A stretch of 6,551 bases of DNA from Nitrososphaerales archaeon (GTDB lineage Archaea > Thermoproteota > Nitrososphaeria > Nitrososphaerales > Gagatemarchaeaceae). This document shows positions 5,521 to 6,551 of the stretch, piece by piece. The stretch is taken from the NCBI GenBank assembly GCA_030044375.1, contig JASHVX010000084.1:1-6551 (forward strand), in the 5' to 3' direction. How positions within the stretch are numbered: position 1 is the stretch's first letter; every line of letters begins with the position of its first letter. The position numbers and the translations under genes were made by a program. Below the pieces are notes generated by a model. That model worked only from the letters and a program-made list of their open reading frames with translations. It had not been told where the DNA came from and did not search any database.

Positions 5521-6551
5521 TCACTTCAGCTTGGCCGCGTAGTCTTCGAGCATCTTGACGTACAGCGACCTCGGCGGGAACCCGATGCTGCACAGGTACG
5601 TCGAGAACTTGACGCGGTCCTTGTGGTCCTTGATCTTCCTCTGCATCGCCCTGATCTCCTGCCCCACCACGGCATAGGAGGTCGCATATCCCGGGAACAT
5701 GCCCTCGTGGGCAGGGAAGAGCTGGTAGTAGACGCTGCTCCTCGGGACGCCAGTCTTCTCGTGGGCCCAGTCGACGAACCCGATCAGGTCTCTCTTGCCA
5801 GTGTTGATCCACACGTCGCCTATCACGCGCAGGAAGCGGGTGATGCGCCACCTCCTCGTTGCGAACTCCATCTCGAGGTTGATCTGCTCGAGGCCCCCGT
5901 ACTTCTTCAGCGTGTCGACGTAGGCCTTTTCGGCCTTCGTCAGCCTCTCCTTCGACTCGAGCTCCTTCGAGGCCTCGAAGAACTCGATCTCCCTGTTGAA
6001 CGAGAGCCCCTCCGTAACCGGGCCTCCCGTCGGGATCCCAGGGATCATCTGGAGCAGCGGCAGCTTCCCGACGAAGCCCAGCGCGCTGTTCGAGTGGTGC
6101 ACGCAGTGCCCGTACTCCTCGTGCACGAGCAGGTCGATGACCGCAGAGACCGACCTGTCCGGGTCCCTCTTGGGGTCGGTGGTCTGGAAGAATATCTGGA
6201 AGGGCTTCTTCGTGAAGGTGTCGAAGAACTGCGCCGCGCCGGTGGGGATGGTGCCCGTCAGGTAGCTGGGCGTCTCTATCACCGTGGTCTTGTACCTGGG
6301 GTTGATCCCGTGCACGTCCTCGTTGACGAAGGCCTGTATCGCCTTCCTGATCTCCTGCGTCACCCTGACGAGCTTCTTCGGGTCGAGCTCCATCCTCGCG
6401 TTTATCGCCTTCTCGACGGCCTCCGGGGTGGCCTCGCACCCGAACCTCTTCGCGAGGTCTCGGGTCACGCCCCTGAACTTCGGCAGCTCCTCGTCGAGCC
6501 ACGCCATGGCCTTCGACTCGAGCTGTTCGGGCGTCTCGTAGTAGTCGAAGC
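5521..6551 (-). CDS. DUF885-like zinc metallopeptidase, C-terminal part (5' end outside window)
   Basis: The frame stays open to the right edge, and 14 coding-like residues (FDYYETPEQLESKA) precede the ATG at 6507, so that ATG is internal and the protein is longer than the 342 residues visible. The core is HEEYGHCVHH (143-152), a zinc-binding H-E followed by a later histidine, then TEGLSFNREIEFFE (179-192), where DUF885 proteins have EGWALYxE supplying the third ligand. Near the C-terminus, FPGYATSYAVVGQEI (285-299) matches the PGQALSYKIGxxEI block of DUF885. Family knowledge: DUF885 members are mostly helical, gluzincin-like proteins of about 550-600 residues with few characterised substrates. 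The usual motif is HExxPGH; here it is HExxGH, one residue shorter. M3-type peptidases (HEFGH) are a weaker alternative. No signal peptide can be judged. TGA stop. Confidence 0.8.
   Translation of the reverse strand, partial: FDYYETPEQLESKAMAWLDEELPKFRGVTRDLAKRFGCEATPEAVEKAINARMELDPKKLVRVTQEIRKAIQAFVNEDVHGINPRYKTTVIETPSYLTGTIPTGAAQFFDTFTKKPFQIFFQTTDPKRDPDRSVSAVIDLLVHEEYGHCVHHSNSALGFVGKLPLLQMIPGIPTGGPVTEGLSFNREIEFFEASKELESKERLTKAEKAYVDTLKKYGGLEQINLEMEFATRRWRITRFLRVIGDVWINTGKRDLIGFVDWAHEKTGVPRSSVYYQLFPAHEGMFPGYATSYAVVGQEIRAMQRKIKDHKDRVKFSTYLCSIGFPPRSLYVKMLEDYAAKLK

Noticed and set aside
1..6551. CRISPR arrays, insertion sequences, attachment sites, rRNA or tRNA genes
   Set aside because: No regularly spaced repeats, transposase motifs, terminal inverted repeats or structured RNA signatures were seen on either strand.

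Overview
The window looks like a piece of a G+C-rich archaeal chromosome, most likely from the Thaumarchaeota/Nitrososphaeria side of the Thermoproteota. The evidence is a group II chaperonin (thermosome) with a GGM-type tail, and AT-rich TATA elements (TTATAAA, CTATAAATA, TTAAAT) placed about 25-35 bases upstream of start codons, which gives leaderless or near-leaderless messages. A HerA-type ATPase and small proteins with acidic or helical character fit the same picture. The exact lineage is an inference; no rRNA is present.

Layout. 1-726 (+) is the C-terminal part of a HerA/DUF87-type ATPase that began before the window. 784-1545 (+) is a solitary nucleotidyltransferase-fold protein with its own TATA box. 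It converges, with stop codons overlapping by 4 bases, on a two-gene minus-strand pair of unknown small proteins (2172-1882 and 1916-1542), read from a TATA box near 2203. A third unknown small minus-strand gene (2584-2255) starts at an ATG with a strong Shine-Dalgarno sequence. It diverges from a pterin-4a-carbinolamine dehydratase (2679-2957, GTG start), and both appear to use one palindromic TATA element at about 2648-2655. The thermosome subunit follows (3049-4716). After its stop comes a short start-less reading frame resembling a tetratricopeptide repeat, probably a gene remnant. A TetR-family regulator (4923-5510) then ends 10 bases from the stop of a convergent minus-strand DUF885-like metallopeptidase, which runs off the right edge.

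How the genes relate. Most are single-gene transcription units with separate promoters, so there is no clear pathway shared across the window. The chaperonin and the carbinolamine dehydratase are housekeeping functions. The TetR regulator has a perfect short dyad against its own TATA box and may be self-regulated; its other targets are not visible. I see no mobile element, CRISPR array, tRNA or rRNA, and no convincing new multi-gene system. The points most worth checking are the TPR-like remnant behind the thermosome gene, the odd zinc-motif spacing in the peptidase, the three unknown small proteins at 1542-2584, and the repeats around the thermosome and TetR promoters.
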